From Paraburkholderia saeva (GTDB lineage: Bacteria; Pseudomonadota; Gammaproteobacteria; Burkholderiales; Burkholderiaceae): a DNA stretch of 64,000 bases. Position numbers and translations under genes: made by a program. The DNA is taken from NCBI RefSeq assembly GCF_907164555.1, contig NZ_CAJQZC010000008.1, forward strand, positions 1 to 64,000, written 5' to 3'. The notes under the pieces are model-generated. The model was not told the DNA's origin and did not search any database. It saw nothing but the letters and a program-made list of their open reading frames with translations. Of this stretch, positions 1 through 9,133 are shown piece by piece. Numbering within the stretch: the stretch's first letter is position 1; every line of letters begins with the position of its first letter.

Positions 1-43
1 CCGCTGAATGAGAGGGCAGGAGGATACCGGGATGCAACCGGTT

Positions 44-101
44 TGTGTCAATCTGTATTGTGTTGTGTCAAACTATTTTGTCTCGTGTCGAACTCTATTG
101 T
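44..101 (+). repeat. Three 18-bp direct repeats with exact 20-bp period
   Basis: Copies lie at 44-61, 64-81 and 84-101 and share the pattern nGTGTCnAnCTnTnTTGT. They end 73 bp before the phospholipase D start codon. The spacing is close to two helical turns, so all copies would face the same side of the DNA. This suggests a phased binding site for a regulator of the downstream gene. The regulator is unknown and the function is inferred. Confidence 0.6.
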
Positions 102-174
102 TCGCTCACAGCTCAAGTCGCACGACCTGGTCGATTGACCCGGTCGACCATTTTCCGATCAGAGCGCGCAGCCT

Positions 175-1437
175 ATGCTCGTCATCGCGATTACGGTTTT
201 CGTCACGCTCGTGATCGTCATCGTCGTGGCGAATTTCACGAGCGGCGAGAAGAAGGTCGAGCACAACATCAACCGGCTGTATTCGAGCGACGAACCCCAG
301 TTCATCCGCTCGATGAGCCTGCTGCTCGGGCCACCCGTCACGTCGGGCAACCGGTTCGAGGTGCTCGTGAACGGCGACGAGATCTTTCCGTCGATGCTCG
401 GTGGCATCCATTCAGCCAGAGAGACCATCACGTTCGAGACGTTCATCTACTGGTCGGGCGAGATCGGCGAGCAGTTCGCGCGTGCGCTCTCGGACAAGGC
501 ACGCGCGGGCATCAAGGTGCACGTGCTGCTCGACTGGATGGGCTCGTCGAAGATGGACCGCGGCTATCTCAAGATGCTGAAGGACGCGGGCGCCGAGGTG
601 ATCCAGTATCACAAGCCGCACTGGACCGGCCTTGGCCGCATGAACAACCGCACGCACCGCAAGCTGCTTGTCATCGACGGCCAGGTGGGCTTCACGGGCG
701 GCGTGGGTATCGCCGAAGAATGGACGGGTCACGCGCAGGACCCGAAGCACTGGCGCGATACGCATTTTCGCGTCGAAGGCCCGGCGGTCGGGCACATGCA
801 GGCCGTATTTATGGACAACTGGATCAAGGCGAGCGGCAACGTGCTGCACGGCCCGGCGTATTTCCCGGCGATTCCGGAAGCGGGCGAAGGCGTCGCGCAC
901 ATGTTCAGCAGTTCGCCGACCAACGGCGCCGACGACATGGAGCTGATGTATCTGATGGCGATCACCGCCGCGACGTCGAGCATTCATCTCGCGAGCGCCT
1001 ACTTCGTGCCGGACGGGCTCGCGATCAACGCACTCGTCGAGGCGGCGCGACGCGGCGTGAAAATCCAGATCGTGACGCCGGGCAATCACATCGACACACA
1101 CACGGTGCGCGAAGCCTCACGCGGATGCTGGGGCGACCTCCTGAAAGCCGGCGTCGAAATCTACGAATATCAGCCGACGATGTTTCACTGCAAGCTGCTC
1201 GTCGTCGACGAATATCTTGTGTCGGTCGGCTCGACGAACTTCGACAGCCGTTCGTTCAAGCTGAACGACGAAGCGAATCTCAACATCTACGACCGCGATT
1301 TCGCCAGGCAGCAGACGGCGATCTTCGACGCTGACATCGCGAAATCGCGGCGCGTCACGCTCGAAGACTGGCAAAGGCGCCCGCTCACTGAAAAGGCGAT
1401 CGAGAAGCTGTTGCCGCTGATCGACTGGCAGCTTTAA
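175..1437 (+). CDS. Phospholipase D family cardiolipin synthase-like protein
   Basis: A 420-residue protein with one N-terminal membrane segment (about residues 1-19) followed by two PLD domains. Each PLD domain carries an HxK(x)4D motif: HRKLLVID around His161 and HCKLLVVD around His338, the latter followed by the GSTNFDSRS block typical of cardiolipin synthases. The family condenses phosphatidylglycerol, or PG with PE, into cardiolipin at the inner membrane. The length fits ClsA/ClsB-type enzymes, but only one N-terminal helix is seen rather than two. The gene stands alone ahead of a convergent VOC gene, 17 bp away, and has the phased repeats at 44-101 upstream. The ATG at 175 starts at the membrane segment. 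Confidence 0.88.
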   Translation: MLVIAITVFVTLVIVIVVANFTSGEKKVEHNINRLYSSDEPQFIRSMSLLLGPPVTSGNRFEVLVNGDEIFPSMLGGIHSARETITFETFIYWSGEIGEQFARALSDKARAGIKVHVLLDWMGSSKMDRGYLKMLKDAGAEVIQYHKPHWTGLGRMNNRTHRKLLVIDGQVGFTGGVGIAEEWTGHAQDPKHWRDTHFRVEGPAVGHMQAVFMDNWIKASGNVLHGPAYFPAIPEAGEGVAHMFSSSPTNGADDMELMYLMAITAATSSIHLASAYFVPDGLAINALVEAARRGVKIQIVTPGNHIDTHTVREASRGCWGDLLKAGVEIYEYQPTMFHCKLLVVDEYLVSVGSTNFDSRSFKLNDEANLNIYDRDFARQQTAIFDADIAKSRRVTLEDWQRRPLTEKAIEKLLPLIDWQL

Positions 1438-1454
1438 CCGCGCTGCCCGTCAAG

Positions 1455-1895
1455 TTACTTCGCCGCGCCGAAGATATTGATCATGTTGCCTTCGGGGTCG
1501 CGGATCATCGTCGAGCGCAGATGCGCTGACAGCGGCTGGTCGGCCCATACGATCTCGACGCCGTGCTGCTGGAGTACTGCGGTTGCGGCCGCCAGGCCGT
1601 CCGATTCAAGCACGAGGGCTTTCCAGCCCAGCATGTTCAGGTGCATGGGCGGCGCGGTGCGGTCGGCCGGACGCGCGGTTTCGCCTGCACGCGACACAAG
1701 CTCGATGCGCATGCCGCCGGCTTCGATCATCGCGTATTCGGCGCTGACGGTGTCGAACCGGCCGCGTTCGCTTACCACGAAGCCGAGCACGCTTTCGTAC
1801 CACGCGATCATCGCGTCGAGGTCGTGCACGGCGAGCGCGATGTTATTGAGCCGTAATCCGGCGATCGGCGCGGGCTTCGATTGAATCGTTGACAT
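1455..1895 (-). CDS. VOC family (glyoxalase/bleomycin resistance-like) protein
   Basis: A 146-residue single-unit vicinal oxygen chelate protein. The N-terminal half has a LNNIALAVHDLDAMIAWYESVLGF beta-alpha-beta entry (split: LNNIALAVHD then WYESVLGF) and the C-terminal half has the RDPEGNMINIF ending typical of the fold. Such proteins bind a metal or small hydrophobic ligand and include lyases, dioxygenases and resistance proteins; the substrate cannot be told. The start is supported by AAGGAG eight bases before ATG. It is convergent with the phospholipase D gene and reads away from the GST at 2020, on the same strand. Confidence 0.8.
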   Translation of the reverse strand: MSTIQSKPAPIAGLRLNNIALAVHDLDAMIAWYESVLGFVVSERGRFDTVSAEYAMIEAGGMRIELVSRAGETARPADRTAPPMHLNMLGWKALVLESDGLAAATAVLQQHGVEIVWADQPLSAHLRSTMIRDPEGNMINIFGAAK

Positions 1896-2019
1896 CTCGG
1901 ACTCCTTGCGACGAAACCAGCGCTTCGTCGGGTGCTATCGGGTGTATCGGGTGCTAATCGGTGGCAGGCCGCTGGGCGGCCTGCCCTGGGTCAGACGCGT
2001 GACCAATGCGCGAAAACGC

Positions 2020-2703
2020 TCAGGCCGCGATTTCCGCGTTCTGCGGGAACAGCGCGCGACGCGTTTCCTCGTCGAACCCGGCCTTCAGCGTCAGCTTTTC
2101 CTTCAGTGCCTGCGCACGGGCCGCAGCCGGGCGCGCCGAGATTTCATCGACCACGCGCTTCACATTCGGATAGTCCGTCAGACCTTTCTCGCCGAGGATG
2201 TAGCCCGCGAAGTTCGCCCAGCCCCACAGCGCCATGTCGGCGATTGAATAGTCGTCGCCGGCCAGATATTTCGACTGGGCGAGGCGGTTGTCGAGCACGC
2301 GGTAGTGGCGCTCGACTTCCTTCAGGTAGCGGTTGCGCGCGTACGGCAGCGCTTCCGGCGCGTGATGCAGGAAGTGGACGGCCTGACCCGAGAACGGCGA
2401 CAGGCCGGTCGCGACGAACTGCAGCCACGACAGCATCTGCGCATGTTCCTTCGCGGTCGCAGGCACGAAACGGCCGTGCTTTGCGGCGAGGTAGAACAGG
2501 ATCGCGTGCGAATCGAACACGACGACGCCATCGTCGTCGATCGCGGGCACTTTCGCGTTCGGGTTGATCTTCAGGAATTCAGGCTGGTGCTGCTCGCCCT
2601 TGAAGGTGTCGACTGCGATGAGTTCGAAGGGCGTCTGCAGTTCTTCGAGCAGCAGCGCGGTTTTCATCGGATTCGGCGACGGATGGAAGTAAAACTTCAG
2701 CAT
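2020..2703 (-). CDS. Glutathione S-transferase family protein
   Basis: A 227-residue cytosolic GST. The N-terminal thioredoxin-like half begins MLKFYFHPSPNPMK and contains the INPNAKVPAID loop with the cis-proline and the FDSHAIL glutathione gamma-glutamyl contact. The helical C-terminal half carries the ADMALWGW N-capping region. Start chosen at 2703 because AAGGA lies just upstream and the protein then begins at the fold; an in-frame extension to 2835 has no support. It is on the same strand as the glutathionyl-hydroquinone reductase at 2866, so a glutathione-dependent detoxification pair is plausible. The substrate is unknown. Confidence 0.85.
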   Translation of the reverse strand: MLKFYFHPSPNPMKTALLLEELQTPFELIAVDTFKGEQHQPEFLKINPNAKVPAIDDDGVVVFDSHAILFYLAAKHGRFVPATAKEHAQMLSWLQFVATGLSPFSGQAVHFLHHAPEALPYARNRYLKEVERHYRVLDNRLAQSKYLAGDDYSIADMALWGWANFAGYILGEKGLTDYPNVKRVVDEISARPAAARAQALKEKLTLKAGFDEETRRALFPQNAEIAA

Positions 2704-2865
2704 GATGTTTCCTTGATTGGTGAGAATTGCAAACGCTGGAGACGAGGCTGCCCACAACCGTGCGGCGAACCGCATGGTCGAAGATCGTTGAAGCGGAAAC
2801 GGCGCGCGCCTCGTGTCGCGCCGCGATAACTGCAATCGCGTCCGGCCGTGCAGACCGGAGCGCGC

Positions 2866-3867
2866 TCAGGCGATGGGCGGCGCGCCGTCGGAAAGCCTTG
2901 CGCGATCGTGCGGCGCGGTGAAGTCCTGCACGGGCCCGAGCGGCACGATGCCGGTCGGATTCACGGAGGGATGGCTTTCGTAGTAATGCCGCTTGATGTG
3001 CGCGAAATTCACCGTGCCGGCGACGCCGGGCAACTGGTAAATGTCACGCGTAAAGGCCGACAGGTTCGGATAATCGGCAATCCGGCGCAGGTTACACTTG
3101 AAGTGCCCGACATACACGGCATCGAAGCGGATCAGCGTCGTGAAAAGACGGATGTCGGCTTCCGTGACCCGATCGCCCGTCAGAAAGCGGCGCGTGGCGA
3201 GTTTCTCTTCGAGCCAGTCGAGCGAATCGAAGAGGGGCACGACTGCTTCTTCATACGCCTGTTGCGTCGTCGCGAAGCCTGACTTGTAGACGCCGTTGTT
3301 CACGGTGTCGTACACGCGTGCGTTGATCGCGTCGATTTCTTCGCGCTGCGCGGCAGGATAAAAATCGCCCGCCTTTGCGCCGATGCCGTCGAACGCCGAG
3401 TTCAGCATGCGGATGATTTCCGACGACTCGTTGTTGACGATCTTCCCCTGCTTTTTGTCCCACAGGATCGGCACGGTGACGCGGCCCGTATAGCCAGGAT
3501 CAGCGGCGGTATAGACCTGATGCAGCAGACGCGCATGGTTGACCGTGTCGGGCACGACGCCGGGGCCGTCGGCGAACGTCCAGCCGTTCTCGAGCATCAG
3601 CCAGTTCACAACCGACACGCTGATCGTGTCTTCGAGCCCCTTGAGCGCGCGCAGGATCAACGTGCGATGCGCCCACGGGCAGGCGAGGCTCACGTACAGG
3701 TGATAGCGGCCCGCTTCGGCCGAAAAACCGCCGACGCCGCTCGGGCCCGCCGAGCCATCAGCCGTAACCCAGTTGCGAAACGCTGCGTCCTTGCGCACGA
3801 ACCGGCCGCCGGTCGCTTTCGTGTCGTACCACCTGTCCTGCCACTGGCCATTCACGAGAAGTCCCAT
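2866..3867 (-). CDS. yqjG: Glutathionyl-hydroquinone reductase (Xi-class GST)
   Basis: A 333-residue Xi-class GST. The active-site Cys is in CPWAH at about residue 63, the hallmark of the YqjG/PcpF/ECM4 family, and the NNESSEIIRM glutathione-binding stretch follows. These enzymes remove glutathione from glutathionyl-hydroquinones, rescuing quinones that have reacted with GSH. AAGGAG precedes the ATG. It lies upstream of the GST gene at 2020 on the same strand, with a 162-bp gap. The family assignment is firm; the physiological quinone is not known. Confidence 0.92.
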   Translation of the reverse strand: MGLLVNGQWQDRWYDTKATGGRFVRKDAAFRNWVTADGSAGPSGVGGFSAEAGRYHLYVSLACPWAHRTLILRALKGLEDTISVSVVNWLMLENGWTFADGPGVVPDTVNHARLLHQVYTAADPGYTGRVTVPILWDKKQGKIVNNESSEIIRMLNSAFDGIGAKAGDFYPAAQREEIDAINARVYDTVNNGVYKSGFATTQQAYEEAVVPLFDSLDWLEEKLATRRFLTGDRVTEADIRLFTTLIRFDAVYVGHFKCNLRRIADYPNLSAFTRDIYQLPGVAGTVNFAHIKRHYYESHPSVNPTGIVPLGPVQDFTAPHDRARLSDGAPPIA

Positions 3868-3957
3868 GTCGCTGCTCCTTGAGCGCGGGCGGCGCGTGCC
3901 TCGAAGGCAACTGCGCCGCCGGCATTGATATAAGGCTCGCTGCCCGGTCGCGCCCGC

Positions 3958-4899
3958 TTATTGCGCCGACGGCATGTTGATGAACTCGACGATAGCCGCA
4001 ATCGTCTGCTCGGGTGCTTCTTCCATCAGCCAGTGTCCAGAGTTTTTGACGATTACGCCCTGCACATGGGTGTCGACGAGTTGCGCCTGGTTGATTAGGA
4101 AGTTGCCGGACGCCTTTTCGCCAGCCAGCACGAGCATGGGCATCGTCAACGGGGTCTGGGCGAACTTCGCGAAGTCGTCGGCGTCCTGCGGGAACGCGTG
4201 GAAGTACTCGAACCCGGCAGCCATCCGGCCCGGACGCGCGTAGTTCGCGGCGTAGCGGCGGCGATCGGCTTCGGGTACCGAATGGGACGGATCGGCCGCG
4301 AAGTCGTTCCAGAAGTGCTCGAAGTACGTCCGTTCGCGGCCCTTCACCAGCGCGAGCGGCGTCGTGCCGTAGAAGTTGAAGTGCCACTTGTCGCGCAGCA
4401 GCCAGACCTTCTGCCAGTCGCCGACGCCCGGCAGGAACGCATCCATCAGCGTGATGCTTTCGACTTCGTCCGGATACTGCGCCGCGTAGGCATAGGCCAC
4501 CATCAGGCCGATGTCGTGGCCGACGAGCTTCACCTTGCGATAGCCGAGCTGCTGGACCATTGCGTGGATGTCCTGTGCCATCGTTTTCTTGTCGAAGCCG
4601 CTTTCCGGAATCGCCGACTGGCCGGCGCCCGGCAGATCCGGCGCGAGCACGACACGGCGGTCGTCGAGCTGGCTGATCAGCGGCAGCCACATGTGGCTCG
4701 ACTCCGCGTAGCCGTGCAGCAGAACGACCGGCGTTTCGTCGCCTGTGCCTGCGGCGAGGTAGTGCAGCTCGATACCGTTCGCGTTGATCGAACGATCCTG
4801 GACGGCGGGCTGCGGGGCGGCGTGCGCGGCCGACAGCAGTGCGCCGGCGGCCAGCAGGACCGCGCCAGTGTGCTTCACGACTTGATTCAACAGGCTCAT
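3958..4899 (-). CDS. Exported alpha/beta hydrolase, epoxide hydrolase/dehalogenase-like
   Basis: A 313-residue alpha/beta hydrolase with an N-terminal signal peptide (LLAAGALLSAAHA, cleavage near residue 27). The oxyanion motif is HGYAESS. The nucleophile elbow is GHDIG with Asp at about 129, so the nucleophile is Asp as in epoxide hydrolases and haloalkane dehalogenases, not Ser. The catalytic His is in NSGHWLMEE (about 289). Start placed at 4899, where GGAG lies upstream and the signal peptide begins. It is divergent from the LysR gene at 5027, which is likely its regulator. The substrate is unknown. Confidence 0.85.
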   Translation of the reverse strand: MSLLNQVVKHTGAVLLAAGALLSAAHAAPQPAVQDRSINANGIELHYLAAGTGDETPVVLLHGYAESSHMWLPLISQLDDRRVVLAPDLPGAGQSAIPESGFDKKTMAQDIHAMVQQLGYRKVKLVGHDIGLMVAYAYAAQYPDEVESITLMDAFLPGVGDWQKVWLLRDKWHFNFYGTTPLALVKGRERTYFEHFWNDFAADPSHSVPEADRRRYAANYARPGRMAAGFEYFHAFPQDADDFAKFAQTPLTMPMLVLAGEKASGNFLINQAQLVDTHVQGVIVKNSGHWLMEEAPEQTIAAIVEFINMPSAQ

Positions 4900-4926
4900 G
4901 ACGGTTTCTCCGGTGAGATTGCCAGC

Positions 4927-4942
4927 GATCCCGATAAGGATC
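4927..4942. promoter_or_regulatory. Inverted repeat in the hydrolase/LysR divergent promoter region
   Basis: The 127-bp space between the hydrolase start (4899) and the LysR start (5027) holds GATCC, a 6-bp spacer, then GGATC. An inverted repeat here is the expected place for a LysR-type operator, but the arms are only 5 bp and no clear T-N11-A box was found. Low-confidence candidate. Confidence 0.25.
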
Positions 4943-5026
4943 TTCTGGTGACGTGATGCCATGGTGGACTGGCGCACCGGTTTTGCCGTACGATTTTTCC
5001 GATGAACTCGTTCGACGGAGTTGAAC

Positions 5027-5944
5027 ATGTTGTCTGAAGACGAATTGTCCCTGCTGGAAGCGATACGGGAGAGCGGCAGCCTTTCGCGGGCGGCGGCGCG
5101 GCTGGGCAAGGCGCCTTCGACCGTTTCGCACGCGGCACGGCAGCTGGAAACGCGCTTTGACGCGCTGCTCTTCGACCGCCGGCGCTACCGGCTGCAACTC
5201 ACGCCGGCGGGGCATCTGCTGGCGGAAGAGGCGGCGCGGCTGATGCAGGACGTCTCGCGCATGACGCAGCGCGTGCGCCAGATCGCGAGTGGCTGGGAAG
5301 ATCGCCTGTGGATCGTTAGCGACGAGATCCTGGAGTTCGAGTTCCTGATGCCGGTCGTGCACGCGTTCGATGAGCTGAACTCCGGCGTGACGCTACGGAT
5401 GACGGGCGAAGTGCTGTCCGGCACGTGGGAAGCGCTGCGCGACGGGCGTGCCGACCTGATCATCGGCGCGACGAACGAACCGCCCGCCATTCCCGGATTG
5501 CGCTGGTTCGAGCTGGGGTCGATGGAGTGGGTGTTCGCTGTGTCGCCGCGCCATCCGCTCGCCGCAGTGGAAGGCCCGCTTCGACGCGAGCGGATCGTCG
5601 CGCATCGCGCGGTTGTCGTGGCGGATTCGTCGCGGATGACGAGCGGACGTGCATACGGCCTCGTCGGCGGCCAGCCGGCGCTCGCCGTGCCGAGCATGCG
5701 CGCGAAGATCCTCGCGCAGCGGGACGCGCTCGGCGTCGGCTGGTTGCCGCGATATCGCGTGGCATCGCTGCTCAAAAAGGGCGAGCTGGTGGAGAAGGAG
5801 ACCGCCGATCCGCGTGAGCCCAACGTGCTTTACGTGGCATGGCGCGGCGATCACGAAGGTCGCGCGTTGCAGTGGTGGCTTGAGCAGTTGCGTCAGCCGC
5901 GGCTCGCGCAACGTCTCGTGCAGGGGATGGATTTCTACGCGTGA
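5027..5944 (+). CDS. LysR family transcriptional regulator
   Basis: A 305-residue LTTR: an N-terminal winged helix-turn-helix (SLSRAAARLGKAPSTVSHAA region, residues about 15-35) and a C-terminal periplasmic-binding-protein-like effector domain. ATG at 5027 is preferred to TTG at 5021 because GGAG lies six bases before it. It is divergent from the exported hydrolase at 3958-4899, the usual LTTR arrangement, so autoregulation and control of that gene are likely. The domain order and length are standard; the inducer is unknown. Confidence 0.88.
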   Translation: MLSEDELSLLEAIRESGSLSRAAARLGKAPSTVSHAARQLETRFDALLFDRRRYRLQLTPAGHLLAEEAARLMQDVSRMTQRVRQIASGWEDRLWIVSDEILEFEFLMPVVHAFDELNSGVTLRMTGEVLSGTWEALRDGRADLIIGATNEPPAIPGLRWFELGSMEWVFAVSPRHPLAAVEGPLRRERIVAHRAVVVADSSRMTSGRAYGLVGGQPALAVPSMRAKILAQRDALGVGWLPRYRVASLLKKGELVEKETADPREPNVLYVAWRGDHEGRALQWWLEQLRQPRLAQRLVQGMDFYA

Positions 5945-6005
5945 ACGGCGGCGGATTGCGCGCTGCGCCTTGCGGTGTGCGGACGCGGAACGACGACGAA
6001 ACGCC

Positions 6006-6692
6006 TTACGTCTCGCTCCAGAGCCGCAGCAGGTTGTGATACACGCCGACGAGCGTGCGCTTGGCCGACTCGTCGCCGTTCGTCGCGTTCAGGCGCTGGA
6101 TCGAGTTGTCCAGGTCGTACAGCAATGCCCGCTTCGTGTCGTCGCGCACGAGGCTCTGTGCCCAGAAGAAGCTCGCCACCCGCGAGCCGCGTGTGACAGG
6201 CCGCACCTGATGCAGGCTCGTACCCGGATAGAGAATCGCGTGCCCTGCGGGCAACTTCACTTCCTGCACGCCGAACGTATCCTCGATCAGCAGTTCGCCG
6301 CCGTCATATTCGTCCGGTGGCGTGAGAAAAAGCGTGATCGACAGGTCGGTGCGCACGCGCGCGCCGTGTCCCGGAACGAGACGGATGGCGCCATCCACGT
6401 GACTGCCGAAGTGCATGCCGCCTTCGTAGCGGTTAAAGAGCGGCGGATACAGCTTGTTCGGTAGCCCCGCGCTGATGAAAACCGGATGCCGCTCCAGCGA
6501 TGCGACGATGATTTCGCCCATTTCCGCGGCGATCGGCGAGCCTTCCGCGATCTGCTGGTTGCGCTTGACCGGCGCGCCCTGATAGCCCGCCGTCGCGCGG
6601 CCGTCGACCCATGAATCCGTGGCGGCTTCGAGCCGTGCGCGCATCGTGGCGGCGTCTGCTGGACTGAGAACGTCGGGGATCGTGACAATCAT
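6006..6692 (-). CDS. piuC: Fe(II)/2-oxoglutarate PKHD-type hydroxylase PiuC
   Basis: A 228-residue non-haem iron dioxygenase of the PiuC/YbiX family. The 2-His-1-carboxylate triad is visible as H98-x-D100 (FGSHVDG) and H161 (SLHQV), with a 2-oxoglutarate-binding Arg near 171. The family is iron-repressed and sits next to siderophore receptors in many proteobacteria; its substrate is not settled. Here it lies directly downstream of the TonB-dependent receptor on the same strand, separated by a strong hairpin at 6716-6747, which supports co-transcription from the Fur-type promoter near 9150. Confidence 0.9.
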   Translation of the reverse strand: MIVTIPDVLSPADAATMRARLEAATDSWVDGRATAGYQGAPVKRNQQIAEGSPIAAEMGEIIVASLERHPVFISAGLPNKLYPPLFNRYEGGMHFGSHVDGAIRLVPGHGARVRTDLSITLFLTPPDEYDGGELLIEDTFGVQEVKLPAGHAILYPGTSLHQVRPVTRGSRVASFFWAQSLVRDDTKRALLYDLDNSIQRLNATNGDESAKRTLVGVYHNLLRLWSET

Positions 6693-6715
6693 CGTTTGAT
6701 ACTTCCTGCGTCAAA

Positions 6716-6747
6716 CCGCCCGTTTTCCCCAAAGGGGAAACGGGCGG
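6716..6747 (-). terminator. Intercistronic stem-loop between receptor gene and piuC
   Basis: The left arm (6716-6730) and right arm (6734-6747) pair over 14 bp with one bulged base and an AAA loop, giving a GC-rich stem ending CCCC/GGGG. On the minus strand only TTTG follows, so it is a weak or leaky terminator or an mRNA-stabilising element rather than a full stop. Confidence 0.5.
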
Positions 6748-6786
6748 TGATTCGTGAACCGTCGCCTGACTGATCCAGTGCAGCGA

Positions 6787-8997
6787 TCAGAAGAAGCGAT
6801 AGTTTAGCGTGGCGAGGAAGGTACGGCCGAGACCCGGTACCGCGCGGCCGCCGTCGGACGGAATCAGCGCGTCGTAGTACTTCTTGTCCGTGAAGTTCAG
6901 AAGGTTGAACTGCACGTCGTACTTCTTCGCGTGATAGGCCGCCATCGCATCCCAGCGCGTGTAGCCGCCGACCGACACGTAGTTGTTGTTCGCCGCGTAG
7001 CGCGCCGACGTGTACACCGGACCGCCGCCGACCTGCCATTGCGGCGTGATGTCATACGTGGTCCACAACGTCAGCATGTTGCGCGGCGTGTTCGCGGGCG
7101 TCTTGCCTGCGGTGCCGTCGAGTGCCTCCAGCACGACCCCGTTCATGTACGTGTAGCCGCCAAACACCTGCCACTTGTTCGTGATGTGGCCGGCAAGTCC
7201 GAGCTGATAACCCCGCACGCGGATATCGCCTTCGAGCTGGTAGGCGCCGGTTGCGTCCTGGGTGCGCGCATTCGTCTTTTCGATGTTGAAGAGCGACTGC
7301 GTCACGGAAAGACCACCGCCCAGCAGGTCCCACTTCGAGCCGATTTCATACGAGCGGTTCTTTTCCGGCGGCAGGTTCTGCTGGCCGTTCGTGAGCGTCA
7401 GCGCTTCGAGCGACGGGTCGAACGACGTGCCGTACGACACGTAGTACGACTGCCAGTCGGTCGGCTGATAAATGACGCCGCCGCGCACGCTGGTGAAGAA
7501 GTTGGTCTGCGTGGCGTAGCCCGGCAGATTGATCGAGTTGTTGATCGACGCCTCGTAGCGATCCCAGCGCACGCCGCCCACCACCTTCCAGTGTTCGCCG
7601 AGCGAAATCGTGTCGTTCGCGTAGAGGCCGATGCCGTTCGCGCTCGATTCCGCGAGATTGGTGGCCACTTCGTTCACATTCGACGGACGCGTCGTGTAGG
7701 TCGGGTCGACCAGCGGCACGACGGCCAGCGTGTTCGACGGCATGCCCGGCGTGGTCGCGGTGAACGACTGGTTGCTGTACGTCTCGTGGCTCAGGTCGAC
7801 GCCCATGATCACGTCGTGCTTGACGAAGCCGGTAGCGAACTTCGCTTCGAGATCGGTCGTGTTGTACAGCGAGTGGTCGTTGATGTTGCGGTCTTTGCCC
7901 TGCAGTTTCACGTACAGCGACGAGAGCGGCAAGGTCGTGTAGTTGCCGTTCGTCAGCGCCGTCGAGGTTGCGAGCGGGCCGGTCAGCACGGCAGCCGGGT
8001 TGGTTTCGCGCGCTTCGGTGCTGTAGTGGGCGATCTGCGTCTGGTTGCGCAGCGTCAGGTTTTCATTGAAGCGATGCTGGATGCGCGCGGAGAACTGCTG
8101 CACGTCCTGCATCGTGCGGTCGTCGGTAAAGCCGTAGAACGTGCCGCGATTCACGGGCGCCGGATGACCGTTCAGCGACGGCACGCCATAGTCCGCCTGA
8201 TCGCGATTGTGCTGGATCAGCGCGGACAGCGTGATTTCGGTCGGCGTGCCGATGCCGAACTTCACTTCCGGCGCGACGCCGTAGTCCTTGTTCTTCATCA
8301 CGTCGCGGCTCGAGCCGAGATCCTGGCCGAACGCGTTGATACGGAATGCGGCGGTATCGCTGATCGGCTGGTTCAGGTCGACGGTCGTGCGATAGCGGTC
8401 GTGCGTACCGGCCTGCACGGATACGTCGGCGCGCTGCTTGAGATCCGGCTGCTTGCTGACCTGGTTGATCACGCCGCCCGTCGAGCCGCGTCCGAAATAC
8501 AGCGACGACGGGCCGTACAGCACGTCGATCGAATCGAGGTTGAACGTGTCGCGATAGTACTGGCCGCGATCGCGGAAGCCGTCGAGATAGATGTCGGTCC
8601 GTGCCGTGAAGCCGCGCAGGTTGATGTTGTTGCCGATCTGACCGCCTTCGGCTGCGCCGAGCGTGACGCCCGGCACGTTGCGCAGCGCATCGCTGAACGA
8701 CGACGCGGCCTGCGATTGCAGCACCGCTTTCGGGACAACAACGACTGCCTGCGGAATATCGCGCAATGCCGTCGGCACCTTTGCGCCGACACTCGATGTT
8801 TCGGGCTGGAAGTCGCCACTGGTGTCGGCCTGGCCGGTTACCTTGACGGCCGGCAGCGTGTTGCTGGCGGAGTCGGCGGTTGCGGCAGACTGCGCCGGCT
8901 GGGTGGCGGGTGCGGCCGGCTGCGTGGCGGTCTGCGCGTACAGCGGCGTCGCGAATACGGCCAAAATGGCCGCCGCGATCGGAGTCGTCCTGATCAT
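6787..8997 (-). CDS. TonB-dependent siderophore receptor (Fiu/PiuA-like)
   Basis: A 736-residue outer-membrane receptor: signal peptide (AAAILAVFATPLYA), Ala/Thr-rich linker, plug domain from about residue 60 (IPQAVVVVPKAVL; LRNVPGVTLG; NNINLRGF; DIYLDGFRDRGQYYRD), then a 22-strand-type barrel ending in an aromatic (NYRFF). The plug features match catecholate siderophore receptors of the Fiu/PiuA group. Start at 8997 has AGGGA upstream and leads straight into the signal peptide; an in-frame extension to 9099 looks non-coding. A Fur-like operator lies upstream and piuC downstream, so this is an iron-acquisition operon. The cognate siderophore is not known. Confidence 0.9.
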   Translation of the reverse strand: MIRTTPIAAAILAVFATPLYAQTATQPAAPATQPAQSAATADSASNTLPAVKVTGQADTSGDFQPETSSVGAKVPTALRDIPQAVVVVPKAVLQSQAASSFSDALRNVPGVTLGAAEGGQIGNNINLRGFTARTDIYLDGFRDRGQYYRDTFNLDSIDVLYGPSSLYFGRGSTGGVINQVSKQPDLKQRADVSVQAGTHDRYRTTVDLNQPISDTAAFRINAFGQDLGSSRDVMKNKDYGVAPEVKFGIGTPTEITLSALIQHNRDQADYGVPSLNGHPAPVNRGTFYGFTDDRTMQDVQQFSARIQHRFNENLTLRNQTQIAHYSTEARETNPAAVLTGPLATSTALTNGNYTTLPLSSLYVKLQGKDRNINDHSLYNTTDLEAKFATGFVKHDVIMGVDLSHETYSNQSFTATTPGMPSNTLAVVPLVDPTYTTRPSNVNEVATNLAESSANGIGLYANDTISLGEHWKVVGGVRWDRYEASINNSINLPGYATQTNFFTSVRGGVIYQPTDWQSYYVSYGTSFDPSLEALTLTNGQQNLPPEKNRSYEIGSKWDLLGGGLSVTQSLFNIEKTNARTQDATGAYQLEGDIRVRGYQLGLAGHITNKWQVFGGYTYMNGVVLEALDGTAGKTPANTPRNMLTLWTTYDITPQWQVGGGPVYTSARYAANNNYVSVGGYTRWDAMAAYHAKKYDVQFNLLNFTDKKYYDALIPSDGGRAVPGLGRTFLATLNYRFF

Positions 8998-9133
8998 CGT
9001 CGTGAATCCCTGTCGTTGTTGCGTTTGTTTTTTTCGGTCTGGCGAGACGCGAACGTCCTGCCGTGGCCCGCTGCGCGTCATTTCGCGCGCGCGATTCAAC
9101 CCCGCCAGACCGCAGTTCAGGGACCGGCAATGT

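Noticed and set aside
44..101. CRISPR array
   Set aside because: Only three units with 2-bp gaps; no spacers and no cas genes.
45..1334. Open frame overlapping the phospholipase D gene
   Set aside because: Arg/His-rich shadow; the phospholipase frame has both HKD motifs.
4900..4962. Longer start for the exported hydrolase
   Set aside because: No ribosome site, and the signal peptide begins at 4899.
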